Source: Caryophanales bacterium UBA7278
Lineage (GTDB): Bacteria; Bacillota_I; Bacilli_A; RFN20; CAG-826
Direction of reading: 5' to 3'
Length of the DNA: 29,827 nt
Assembly: GCA_002472275.1 (NCBI GenBank)
Contig: DKRQ01000004.1
Location: forward strand, 1 to 29,827
Part shown: positions 22,796 through 29,733 of the stretch, piece after piece
How the letters are laid out: every line of letters starts with the position of its first letter
How positions within the stretch are numbered: the first letter of the stretch is position 1
Program-made: the position numbers and the translations under genes
Notes under the pieces: generated by a model
What the model saw: only the letters and a program-made list of their open reading frames with translations
Databases searched by the model: none
Told to the model about the DNA's origin: nothing

Positions 22796-24198
22796 TCTAG
22801 CTTTCCTCCTCTTCCGCCGACGGTGATTTCCTTTAGGCGGATCGTGGGCTGACCGACGTTGACGGGGATTAGGCCCGACGCGGCGCCGCAATTGCCCTGG
22901 CCCAAGGCCAAGTCGTTACCGACCCTATCGATTTGCATGAGGACCTCTTGGCCCGTTCCGATCAAGGTGCAGCCTTTGACGGGCTCGCAGATCTTGCCAT
23001 CGCGGATGATGTAGGCTTCCGAGGCCGAGAAGTTGAATTGGCCGGTGGTGGGTTCAACCGAACCGCCGCCGAAATTGGCGACATAGATGCCTAGCGGGGT
23101 GTCCTTGATGATGTCCTCGGGTTTGTCCTTGCCCGCGGCGATGTAGGTATTGGACATGCGGGAAGTTGGGGCGAACTTATATGATTGCCTCCTAGCGGTT
23201 CCATTAGGAGCCATGCCAAGGCGGCGACCGCTTAAGCGGTCCACCATGAATCCGACGCAGATACCATCGCGGATCAATTCGTTTTTCTTGGTGGGGACGC
23301 CCTCGCTATCGACATTATCGGAACCCCATTCGTTCTCGATGGTGCCATCGTCCCAAGCGGAGACGATAGGGGAAGCGATTTGCTTCCCAATCGATTCGGA
23401 GAAAACGGAGAGCTTTTTGGAGGTTGCGCTGGCCTCGAGGGGGTGGCCGCACGCTTCGTGGAAGAGGACGCCGCCCCAACCGTTGGAGATGACGACGGTG
23501 TACTTGCCGGAGGGGCATTCCTTCGCGGTGAGTTGCTGAATCGCGATCTGTCCGATTTTCTTGGCCTCGGCTTCGTAGTCGAGCGATTCGAAATATTCCC
23601 AGCCGCTAGAAGTTCCGGGGCCGGAGAAAGAAGACTCGATTTTGTTGTCTTCGCCTTTGGCGATGGCGGAGAGGATCAGGCGGCTGCGTTCTTCTTTGTT
23701 GGTGGTCAAAACGGCTTCTTCGCCTTCCGCGACATAGATTTCGGTGCTGCGGGAGACGAGGAGGAAGCCGTCTTGGATGCGGACGAGCCTAGGGTCGACC
23801 GAGGCGGTGGCGGCGTAGCATTTCTTCAAATAGGCGATCTTTTCGTCGACCGGCACATCGTAAAGGTGCTTTTGCACTTTGTTGACGGCTTTGACCTTTT
23901 GCTTTCTGATCGATTTGACTTCGATGGCCCTGTTTCCGTCAAAGCGGGCCGCGAGTTTGGTGGCAAGGCCAACCATGCTTTTCCTGCTTAGGTCGGAAGT
24001 GTATCCGTAAACGGATTGGAAGCCTTTTAGGATGCGGATGCCGCAGCCATAGGTTTTGTTGCGGCCACAGGCCTCGACTTTCCCGTTTTCCAAAAAGACG
24101 GATTCGGAATCGGTGTCTTCGGCATAGATTTCGGCATAGTCGCCGCCGGTGGCCAAGGCGGCGTTAAGCGTTTCGATTGCTAGTTTCTTGCTGACCAT
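22792..24198 (-). CDS. tldD: TldD-type catalytic subunit of the TldD-TldE metalloprotease
   Basis: A 468-aa protein of the TldD family. The zinc-binding motif HEACGHPLEA is present (His247, Glu248, His252), in the context NGWGGVLFHEACGHPLEASA. The C-terminal part has GRRLGMAPNGTARRQSYKFA and the family ending with GQPTIRLKEITVGG. The N-terminal half carries the strand pattern typical of both subunits (AEIYAEDTDSESVFLENGKV). It is the catalytic partner of TldE. The start ATG at 24198 follows AAAGGA. No microcin or other natural-product precursor gene is seen next to it, so a housekeeping proteolytic role is the simplest view. Confidence 0.96.
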   Translation of the reverse strand: MVSKKLAIETLNAALATGGDYAEIYAEDTDSESVFLENGKVEACGRNKTYGCGIRILKGFQSVYGYTSDLSRKSMVGLATKLAARFDGNRAIEVKSIRKQKVKAVNKVQKHLYDVPVDEKIAYLKKCYAATASVDPRLVRIQDGFLLVSRSTEIYVAEGEEAVLTTNKEERSRLILSAIAKGEDNKIESSFSGPGTSSGWEYFESLDYEAEAKKIGQIAIQQLTAKECPSGKYTVVISNGWGGVLFHEACGHPLEASATSKKLSVFSESIGKQIASPIVSAWDDGTIENEWGSDNVDSEGVPTKKNELIRDGICVGFMVDRLSGRRLGMAPNGTARRQSYKFAPTSRMSNTYIAAGKDKPEDIIKDTPLGIYVANFGGGSVEPTTGQFNFSASEAYIIRDGKICEPVKGCTLIGTGQEVLMQIDRVGNDLALGQGNCGAASGLIPVNVGQPTIRLKEITVGGRGGKLE

Positions 24199-24236
24199 GA
24201 TGTCCTTTCTGCGTATAGAAGGGTGTCGCGTCCTTA

Positions 24237-24265
24237 ACTCTACTTTCCAAATGGGTTTTCCTCAA
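24237..24265 (-). promoter_or_regulatory. Putative promoter of tldD-tldE
   Basis: On the minus strand TTGAGG (24260-24265) and TAGAGT (24237-24242) are separated by exactly 17 bases. The start of transcription would lie about 30 bases before the tldD ATG. The boxes are moderate matches only. Confidence 0.5.
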
Positions 24266-24270
24266 CACAA

Positions 24271-24284
24271 TTCGATATATCGAA
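24271..24284. promoter_or_regulatory. Perfect 14-bp palindrome in a divergent intergenic region
   Basis: TTCGATATATCGAA is a perfect palindrome, placed between the divergent tldD and 24337 genes and just upstream of the tldD promoter boxes. It is a possible operator for a dimeric regulator. No second copy was noticed in the window. Confidence 0.45.
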
Positions 24285-24324
24285 GACCCGAAAAATGGTT
24301 ATGGGAACGCGTGGGTTTTTGGAA

Positions 24325-24330
24325 GATAAT
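24325..24330 (+). promoter_or_regulatory. Possible -10 box of the 24337 gene
   Basis: GATAAT lies 6 bases before the ATG at 24337, so a transcript from it would have almost no leader, and no Shine-Dalgarno sequence is present before this ATG. The -35 region is poor. Confidence 0.4.
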
Positions 24331-24336
24331 TGAGCC

Positions 24337-24936
24337 ATGGCAAAACTTCTTTATCAAGGACACGCCTCTTTGAGGCTCACCACGAACTCGGGCAAGGTCA
24401 TTTACGTCGACCCTTTCGCGGGGGAAGGCTATGAACCAAAAGCCGATCTCGTCCTCATCACCCACGAGCATTACGACCATAACGACGTGAGCAGGGTTTC
24501 CATGAGCCCTAGGACCATCATCATCCGCGCCGCGGACGCCTTGGCTAACGGCTCCTATCAGGACTTCGAATATTTCGGGGTCAAAATCAAAGGGGTTCCC
24601 GCCGGCAACGCCAAGCACGACCCCAAGGAATGCGTCGGTTATCTCATCGAAATCGATGGGGTGAAGGTCTATGTGGCGGGCGACACCGACTACATGCCTT
24701 ATATGGAACGGCTTGGAAGGATGGGCATCGATTACGCCCTCCTCCCGATCGACGGCATTTTCAACATGGGTCCGGAAGAGGCGACGAGGGTGGCCAACAT
24801 CATCAAGCCAAAACACCTGATTCCCTACCATATGCATCCTGGCACGCTCTTTGACATGAAACAGGACATGAGGGTCACCTACGATAAGGCGATGCTCGTG
24901 AAACCCGGCATGGAAATCGAACTCGAACATGAGTAA
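24337..24936 (+). CDS. Metallo-beta-lactamase-fold hydrolase (UPF0173/UlaG-like)
   Basis: A 199-aa metal-dependent hydrolase. The metal-binding motif is THEHYDHND (His43, His45, Asp47, His48), with further ligands in AGDTDYMP and IPYHMHPG. The short length and the N-terminal YQGHASLRL and VDPFAG match the UPF0173/UlaG-like branch of the fold, whose characterised members act on lactones or phosphate esters. The substrate here is unknown. The -10 sequence GATAAT is 6 bases from the ATG. The promoter of the following gene starts at its stop codon. Confidence 0.9.
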   Translation: MAKLLYQGHASLRLTTNSGKVIYVDPFAGEGYEPKADLVLITHEHYDHNDVSRVSMSPRTIIIRAADALANGSYQDFEYFGVKIKGVPAGNAKHDPKECVGYLIEIDGVKVYVAGDTDYMPYMERLGRMGIDYALLPIDGIFNMGPEEATRVANIIKPKHLIPYHMHPGTLFDMKQDMRVTYDKAMLVKPGMEIELEHE

Positions 24937-24964
24937 AGACAACTGGTTTTGCTCAAGTTATAAT
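24936..24964 (+). promoter_or_regulatory. Promoter of the YbjN-like gene
   Basis: AAGACA (24936-24941) and a consensus TATAAT (24959-24964) are 17 bases apart. The -35 box begins at the last base of the previous stop codon. Transcription would start near 24971, leaving a leader of about 18 bases with AGGGGG (24976-24981). Confidence 0.75.
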
Positions 24965-24988
24965 GAAAGGCACACAGGGGGTATATAT

Positions 24989-25411
24989 ATGCACCAAATC
25001 ACCACAGACATCGCAAACCACTTTCAGGAAGTTGGTTTGAAGTTCGCCCAAAAGGAAACGGGCGACCTTTCCTATCTCGAGCTCGGCTTCGGGCTCAAGG
25101 GAGTCAACCTGACCATTCGCGTTCTTTCTAGCGGCGAGGATCAGATCAAGATCCAGTCCAGCGACTTCGCGAACTTCAGAACCGACAGCCTCGCCGTCGC
25201 CTATGAGGTCGCCAACCAGCTGAACAACCGTTTCAAATACGTGAAGTTCCGCATCGATCCCGATGATGGCGCCATCTCTTGCGACCACGACGTCCCGTCC
25301 TCCGTCATCAAAGCCGGCGAAGGTCCCAAGGCCGCCGAGGAAATCGTCTATCGCATGGCCAACATCGTCGAGACCGCCTATCCCGACATCATGAAGAAAA
25401 TCTGGGGTTGA
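24989..25411 (+). CDS. YbjN-like domain protein of unknown function
   Basis: A 140-aa soluble protein. The frame is open from 24929, but the promoter at 24936-24964 lies inside that longer version, and ATG 24989 follows AGGGGG with a good gap, so the shorter start is chosen. The sequence has the alpha-beta layout of YbjN/type III secretion chaperone-like folds: a first helix HQITTDIANHFQEVGLKF, strands YLELGFGLKGVNLTIRVL and IKIQSSDF, a helix SLAVAYEVANQLNNRF, then KYVKFRIDPDDGAISCDHDV and a long last helix. Such proteins are of uncertain function and often modulate other proteins. It has its own promoter and terminator. Confidence 0.65.
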   Translation: MHQITTDIANHFQEVGLKFAQKETGDLSYLELGFGLKGVNLTIRVLSSGEDQIKIQSSDFANFRTDSLAVAYEVANQLNNRFKYVKFRIDPDDGAISCDHDVPSSVIKAGEGPKAAEEIVYRMANIVETAYPDIMKKIWG

Positions 25412-25438
25412 CTGCCAGAAGCCTAAATTAGGCAAAAC

Positions 25439-25465
25439 GCGCCGTCTTCGGATGGCGCTTTTCTT
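25439..25465 (+). terminator. Terminator of the YbjN-like gene
   Basis: GCGCCGTC (25439-25446) and GATGGCGC (25451-25458) form an 8-bp stem with one G-U pair, closed by a TTCG tetraloop and followed by TTTTCTT. This is a textbook stable hairpin. Confidence 0.93.
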
Positions 25466-25492
25466 ATCTAAGAACCGTTTTGGAGAAAAGGG

Positions 25493-25521
25493 TTGCTATT
25501 CCTTTTGGGAATCCCTATTAT
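25493..25521 (+). promoter_or_regulatory. Promoter of rpmE
   Basis: TTGCTA (25493-25498) and TATTAT (25516-25521) are 17 bases apart. Transcription should start near 25528, giving a leader of about 42 bases. Confidence 0.75.
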
Positions 25522-25525
25522 TTAT

Positions 25526-25552
25526 CCGCTCTCTGTGCGGCTAAGCCAGCAC
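25526..25552 (+). promoter_or_regulatory. Hairpin in the rpmE leader, possible L31 autoregulatory site
   Basis: GTGCGGC (25535-25541) pairs with GCC-A-GCAC (25545-25552, one bulged A) around a TAA loop, just before the ribosome binding site AAAGGAG (25557-25563). An alternative pairing uses CCGC (25526-25529) with GCGG (25537-25540) and excludes the first. Conserved L31 leader RNAs are known in Bacillota; whether this belongs to one is inference. Confidence 0.4.
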
Positions 25553-25569
25553 GGCGAAAGGAGTTGAAC

Positions 25570-25782
25570 ATGAAAAAGGACATCCACCCGGCGTATCACA
25601 CCTGCAAGGTCACCTGCACGACCTGCGGCAGCACCTTCGAGACCGGATCGACCCTCGACGAAATCAAGGTCGACACCTGCTCCAACTGCCATCCCTTCTA
25701 CACCGGCAAGCAGCGCTTCATCACCCAAGATGGACGCATCGATCGCTTCAACAAGAAGCTCGCCAAAGCCGAAAAGAAATAA
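25570..25782 (+). CDS. rpmE: 50S ribosomal protein L31
   Basis: A 70-aa L31 of the zinc-containing type. The four cysteines that hold zinc are in place: CTTCG (Cys16, Cys19) and DTCSNCHPFYTGKQ (Cys37, Cys40). The N-terminus MKKDIHPAYHTCKVTC and the ending DGRIDRFNKKLAKAEKK are typical. L31 joins the two ribosomal subunits near the central protuberance. Zinc-free paralogs usually replace this form when zinc is short; none is in the window. AAAGGAG at 25557-25563 precedes the ATG. It has its own promoter, a leader hairpin and a terminator. Confidence 0.97.
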   Translation: MKKDIHPAYHTCKVTCTTCGSTFETGSTLDEIKVDTCSNCHPFYTGKQRFITQDGRIDRFNKKLAKAEKK

Positions 25783-25798
25783 GCGCACGGTTATCGAC

Positions 25799-25825
25799 AA
25801 GGCTCAGAGATTCTGGGCCTTTTTT
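25799..25825 (+). terminator. Terminator of rpmE
   Basis: AAGGCTCAGA (25799-25808) pairs with TCTGGGCCTT (25812-25821), a 10-bp stem with one G-U pair and a 3-base loop, followed by a T-run to 25825. Confidence 0.9.
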
Positions 25826-25857
25826 CGCGCCTTGTTTCTTTCTTGAGCGCGCTAGGC

Positions 25858-25863
25858 TAGAAT
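25858..25863 (+). promoter_or_regulatory. Possible -10 box of metG
   Basis: TAGAAT lies 52 bases before the metG ATG at 25916. The -35 region (T-rich, around 25832-25840) is weak, so this is only a candidate. The leader is too short for a T-box. Confidence 0.45.
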
Positions 25864-25915
25864 AGCGACGCGAAACAACTTGTTGTTTGCCTATCATCCA
25901 TCATTAGGAGCAGTT

Positions 25916-27523
25916 ATGAGCAAAAAGTTCTACATCACCACCCCGATTTATTACCCGAGCGCGTCCCCGCACCTTGGTCATGCCTATTGCACGACCCTAT
26001 GCGACGTCCTTGCCCGCAGCAAGAGGATGCGCGGCTATGAAACCTTCTTCCTCACCGGGTTAGACGAGCACGGCGAGAAGATTCAAAAAAACGCGGAAGC
26101 CAAAGGCGTCACCCCGCAGGAATTCGTCGACGGGGTCGCCAAGACCTTCCTTTCCCTTTGGGAAGCGATGAAGATCGATAACCAAGGCTTCATCCGCACG
26201 ACCGACGCCCGCCACGTCGAGACCGTCCAGAAGATCTTCTCCAAGATGCTCGCTAAGGGCGATATCTACCTTTCCTCCTACACCGGTTGGTATTGTGTCC
26301 ACGAGGAATCCTATTGGACCGAGACCCAGGTTGGCGAAGAGCACCTTTGCCCCGAATGCGGCCGTCCCGTCGAAAAGAAGGACGAGCCCGCCTATTTCTA
26401 TCGCTGCTCCAAATACGCGGACGACCTTTTGAAGTTCTATGAATCTCATCCCCTTTTCATCGTTCCCGAATCCAGGAAGAACGAGATGGTGAACACCTTC
26501 ATCAAACCGGGCCTTCAGGACCTCTGCGTCACCCGTACCTCGTTTGATTGGGGCATCCCCGTCAAAGAGGCCCCCAGCCACGTCGTCTATGTCTGGCTAG
26601 ACGCCCTTACCAACTACATCACCGCGCTAGGGTATCTCCAAGAGGACGACTCCAACTTCAAAAAGTTCTGGGAGGACCCCGAATCCGAAATCGTCCACGT
26701 CATCGGCGCGGACATCACCCGTTTCCACACGATCTATTGGCCGATGTTCCTCGATAGCCTTGGCCTTCGTAAACCCGACCGCGTCTTCGTCCACGGCCTC
26801 ATGATGATGAAGGACGGGAAGATGAGCAAATCCAGGGGCAACACCATCTCCGCCTATGACCTCATCGAACGTTATGGCGTCGATGCCGTCCGTTATTACC
26901 TCGTCAGCGAGATTCCCTTCGGCGAAAACGGAACCTTCACGCCTGAGCAATTCGTCATGCGCGTGAATCAGGACCTCGCCAATAACCTTGGCAACCTCCT
27001 TAACCGCACCGTGTCGATGATCGGCAAATATTTCGGCGGCAACATCCCCGATTTCGTCTCCGGGGTCAACCCGACCGATGCCGAGCTCGAACAGCTCATC
27101 GCCAAAACCGTCGTGGCCTATGAGGCCCATACCGATGACCTCAATCCCACGAGTGCCGCTGCTGACGTGATGGAACTTGTGTCCCGCGCCAACAAATACA
27201 TCGAGGAGACCGCTCCTTGGGCTCTTGCCAAAGACGAAAGCAAAGTCAAGGAACTCGCCTCCGTCATGGCTCACCTCGCCCACGTCCTCTACGTCGCCGG
27301 TAAGTTGCTTAGCCCGATCCTCGTCACCAAGGCCGATAAGCTCTTCGCTCAGCTTGGCCTTACCTCAGAGGAAGCCACCTATGATGACCTCAAGAAACTA
27401 GGCAAGCTTAACGGCCACGTGGTCAATAAGGGCGAGCAGCTCTTCCCCCGTCTCGATGTCGAGGCTGAGGAAAAGGCGATCGCCGAGATGATGGCCGCCC
27501 CTAAGGAAAAGGCGGCCGCCTAA
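25916..27523 (+). CDS. metG: Methionyl-tRNA synthetase
   Basis: A 535-aa class I MetRS. The HIGH motif is HLGH (residues 19-22) in YPSASPHLGHAY, and the KMSKS loop is KMSKS (302-306). The connective insertion holds the zinc-binding region CPECGRPVEKK. The tRNA anticodon-binding helical domain follows (PWALAKDESKVKELASVMAH). The chain ends after about 535 residues and lacks the C-terminal tRNA-binding (EMAP-like) domain that lengthens the B. subtilis enzyme to more than 660 aa. An upstream in-frame start at 25880 exists, but ATG 25916 follows AGGAG at 25906-25910. The stop overlaps the next start by 1 bp (TAATG). Confidence 0.97.
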   Translation: MSKKFYITTPIYYPSASPHLGHAYCTTLCDVLARSKRMRGYETFFLTGLDEHGEKIQKNAEAKGVTPQEFVDGVAKTFLSLWEAMKIDNQGFIRTTDARHVETVQKIFSKMLAKGDIYLSSYTGWYCVHEESYWTETQVGEEHLCPECGRPVEKKDEPAYFYRCSKYADDLLKFYESHPLFIVPESRKNEMVNTFIKPGLQDLCVTRTSFDWGIPVKEAPSHVVYVWLDALTNYITALGYLQEDDSNFKKFWEDPESEIVHVIGADITRFHTIYWPMFLDSLGLRKPDRVFVHGLMMMKDGKMSKSRGNTISAYDLIERYGVDAVRYYLVSEIPFGENGTFTPEQFVMRVNQDLANNLGNLLNRTVSMIGKYFGGNIPDFVSGVNPTDAELEQLIAKTVVAYEAHTDDLNPTSAAADVMELVSRANKYIEETAPWALAKDESKVKELASVMAHLAHVLYVAGKLLSPILVTKADKLFAQLGLTSEEATYDDLKKLGKLNGHVVNKGEQLFPRLDVEAEEKAIAEMMAAPKEKAAA

Positions 27524-28881
27524 TGAAAAGACCCCTTCTCCACCAAATCGTCCACGGGACCTGCGTCGACCTCTCTAGCGAAGGCAAGGGAGTGCTTCGA
27601 CACGGCAAAGACGTCGTTTTCGTCGACAACATGTTCCCGGGAGAAGAAGGGGATATCGAAGTGCTTTTCGCCAAAGGGGATTTCTACTTTGGCAAAATCA
27701 AAAAACTCTGCAAAATCTCAAAAAACCGCGTAGAACCCCGTTGTAAAATCTGTTCTTCTTGCGGTGGATGCGAATTTCAGCAGCTTGCTTATTCTGCGCA
27801 GTTGCAATGGAAAACAAGCAAAGTCAAAGAGCAATTCCGCAAAATCGCGAAGATGGATTTGGAGGTTCTCCCGACCCTTGGGATGGAGGAACCTTATTTC
27901 TATAGGAACAAGATCCAAATGCCTTTTGGGGTCGATCAAAAGGGGAATGTTTACTGCGGTTTCTATAAGCGCAATACCCACGTGATCGTCCCCGTGGAAC
28001 GTTGCTACATCGAAGACGAAAGGGCGGAACATATCCTTTCCGTTTTGAAGAAACTCATGAAGGCCCATCGGGTCGCCCCTTATGACGAGGATTCCAGAAA
28101 AGGCGTCCTTAGGCACGCGCTTATCAGGACCTCCTATTACCAAAAACAAATCATGTTGGTCCTCGTCACCAACGTGGATTCCTTTCCCGGCAGGAACAAC
28201 TTCGTCAAAGCGATCGTCTCCTCTTGTCCCGAGATTACGACCGTCGTGCAAAACATCAACACGAGGGCCACAAACGTCATCCTGGGCGAACGGGAACGCG
28301 TCCTCTATGGCAAAGGCTATATCGAGGACTCTTTGTGCGGGGTGCAGTTCAAGATCTCCGCGAAATCCTTCTACCAAACTAACCCCGTCATGACCGAACT
28401 TCTCTATTCCAAGGCGATGGAGGCCGCGGAGCTAAAGGAAGACGATGTCGTTTTCGACGCCTATTCCGGCATCGGGACGATCGGCCTTATCGCTAGTAGA
28501 AGCGTCAGGAATGTCCTCTCCGTCGAGCTCGTCAAAGAAGCGGTGGTGGACGGCAAGGAAAACGCGAAGAGGAACGGTATCGACAACTTCTTTATGTATT
28601 GCGATGACGCGAGCTCCTTCATGGTTCGTATGGCGGAAGAAAACCGTCACGTGGACGTTTTGTTCATGGATCCGCCTAGAAAAGGGTCGGACGAGAGGTT
28701 CCTAAAAGCTTTGTTGAAACTCAAGCCTTCCCGTGTGGTCTATGTTTCCTGTGACCCCAGTACCCTCGCTAGGGACATCGCCTATATCAAAGACACCTAT
28801 GAGGTTAAGTCCGTTCAGCCGGTGGATATGTTCCCCCACACCACACATGTCGAAACGGTCGTTACGTTGCGTTTGCGTTGA
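27523..28881 (+). CDS. 23S rRNA (uracil-5)-methyltransferase, RlmD/RlmCD type
   Basis: A 452-aa RNA m5U methyltransferase. An N-terminal TRAM domain (about residues 5-62) is followed by the iron-sulfur cluster motif with Cys74, Cys80 and Cys83 in CKICSSCGGCEFQQ and the fourth ligand Cys161 in VERCYIED. The Rossmann-fold domain shows FDAYSGIGTIGLIA (SAM binding), FMDPPRKGSDERF and the catalytic Cys410 in YVSCDPSTLARD, with the base Glu in THVETVV. It methylates uridine in 23S rRNA (U1939 or U747-type sites), and the exact site cannot be read from sequence alone. It is translationally coupled to metG (TAATG). Codon use is native, which contrasts with the next gene. Confidence 0.94.
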   Translation: MKRPLLHQIVHGTCVDLSSEGKGVLRHGKDVVFVDNMFPGEEGDIEVLFAKGDFYFGKIKKLCKISKNRVEPRCKICSSCGGCEFQQLAYSAQLQWKTSKVKEQFRKIAKMDLEVLPTLGMEEPYFYRNKIQMPFGVDQKGNVYCGFYKRNTHVIVPVERCYIEDERAEHILSVLKKLMKAHRVAPYDEDSRKGVLRHALIRTSYYQKQIMLVLVTNVDSFPGRNNFVKAIVSSCPEITTVVQNINTRATNVILGERERVLYGKGYIEDSLCGVQFKISAKSFYQTNPVMTELLYSKAMEAAELKEDDVVFDAYSGIGTIGLIASRSVRNVLSVELVKEAVVDGKENAKRNGIDNFFMYCDDASSFMVRMAEENRHVDVLFMDPPRKGSDERFLKALLKLKPSRVVYVSCDPSTLARDIAYIKDTYEVKSVQPVDMFPHTTHVETVVTLRLR

Positions 28882-28928
28882 ATAGAAAAAATTCTGTTTC
28901 CCGATTCGTCAGACTGCAGGTAGGAACC

Positions 28929-29471
28929 ATGGTTTATTACAATGATAACGAATTGATAATTCGTAATATGGAAGAAGCAGATGCACGGATCTTAACGGAT
29001 GAAGAGATGGCGCAGGGTTGGCATGCGGATATCTTCAAATATCTGACAAGACTCCAGGATCAGTCTGCGGGAAAATGTGTTTCACTGACAGCCATATATC
29101 AGGGACAGCCTGCCGGGTATGTGAATGTATACATAACGGGGCTCAGCGGTGCGTTCAGCGGAAAAGGGCTTCCGGAGATCGTTGATTTTGCCGTATTGGA
29201 AAAATACAGGAGGAAGGGTATCGGCTGGAAACTGATGGATGTCGCTGAACAGATTGCTGGGCAATATGCCGACACGGTATGGCTTGGCGTCGGACTTCAC
29301 AGCGGATATGGAAGTGCTCAGCGAATGTATGCCAAACGAGGCTATATCCCGGATGGAACGGGTGTCTGGTATCGGAATAAACCTTGTTCGCAATACGAAA
29401 CGGAAATTGCAAATGATGATAATCTTGTGCTTTTCCTGTCTAAGAAATTAGAACGGCAGGATGGGAACTAA
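28929..29471 (+). CDS. GNAT-family N-acetyltransferase with foreign codon use
   Basis: A 180-aa acetyltransferase. The frame is open from 28878, but ATG 28929 with AGGTAGGA before it is the better start. The GNAT acetyl-CoA site is LEKYRRKGIGWKLMD (R/Q-x-x-G-x-G/A), after the strand LPEIVDFAVLEK; the C-terminal part AQRMYAKRGYIPDGTG is motif B. The N-terminal LIIRNMEEADA is typical of GNAT proteins in Lachnospiraceae. The acceptor is unknown. Codon use differs sharply from the rest of the window: ATA, CTG, GGA and CGG are common here and rare in the neighbouring genes, and GC content is lower. This points to recent horizontal transfer, or to a chimeric assembly. Confidence 0.9.
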   Translation: MVYYNDNELIIRNMEEADARILTDEEMAQGWHADIFKYLTRLQDQSAGKCVSLTAIYQGQPAGYVNVYITGLSGAFSGKGLPEIVDFAVLEKYRRKGIGWKLMDVAEQIAGQYADTVWLGVGLHSGYGSAQRMYAKRGYIPDGTGVWYRNKPCSQYETEIANDDNLVLFLSKKLERQDGN

Positions 29472-29501
29472 TCTTACATATTCTCGCCTGCTTGGAACTC
29501 G

Positions 29502-29517
29502 TCAAATCGGGATTTGA
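29502..29517 (+). repeat. Short inverted repeat before the GNAT remnant
   Basis: TCAAATC (29502-29508) and GATTTGA (29511-29517) form a perfect 7-bp dyad with a 2-base loop. It sits directly before the ribosome binding site of the next short frame. Confidence 0.5.
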
Positions 29518-29528
29518 AGGAGGACGTT

Positions 29529-29660
29529 ATGCTCGACAGAACCATTCCATTCTGCAATACGATTATGAAATGCTCCGATTATAACTGCAGGAAGACAACT
29601 CTGCCGGCTGGTTTTTCTATCGTTCCATATCAGATCGGGTATGTAAACGTCGCCAAATAA
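29529..29660 (+). pseudogene. Remnant of a second GNAT-type gene (N-terminal stump)
   Basis: A 43-codon frame with a very strong ribosome binding site (AAGGAGG at 29517-29523). It starts MLDRTIPFCNTIMKCS and continues LPAGFSIVPYQIGY. That beginning matches the N-terminus of a GNAT subfamily common in Clostridia, which starts MLD-K/R-S/T-IP and continues LP-G-F near residue 30 before about 130 more residues. Here it stops early, so the gene is broken. The foreign base composition ends near 29665-29670, so the junction is probably within or just after this frame. The comparison is from memory of the family and not from a search. Confidence 0.5.
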
Positions 29661-29674
29661 CACCCCCTGCATTG

Positions 29675-29694
29675 AAAATGCCCATTTAAGGGCA
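29675..29694 (-). terminator. Terminator-like hairpin of the edge gene (minus strand)
   Basis: TGCCC (29679-29683) and GGGCA (29690-29694) form a 5-bp stem with a 6-base loop. Read on the minus strand it ends in TTTT and lies 40 bases after the stop codon of the gene at the right edge. Confidence 0.55.
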
Positions 29695-29733
29695 CATCGG
29701 TTGGATTCCGAGGAATCGGAAACTATCGGAATC

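Noticed and set aside
22792..24198. TldD-TldE as part of a peptide natural-product cluster
   Set aside because: No precursor peptide, cyclodehydratase, radical SAM or dedicated exporter gene is adjacent. The pair looks like a free-standing housekeeping operon.
25791..25799. TTATCGACA, one mismatch from a DnaA box
   Set aside because: It is a single site at the edge of the rpmE terminator, without a cluster or AT-rich element. The origin is expected to the left of the window.
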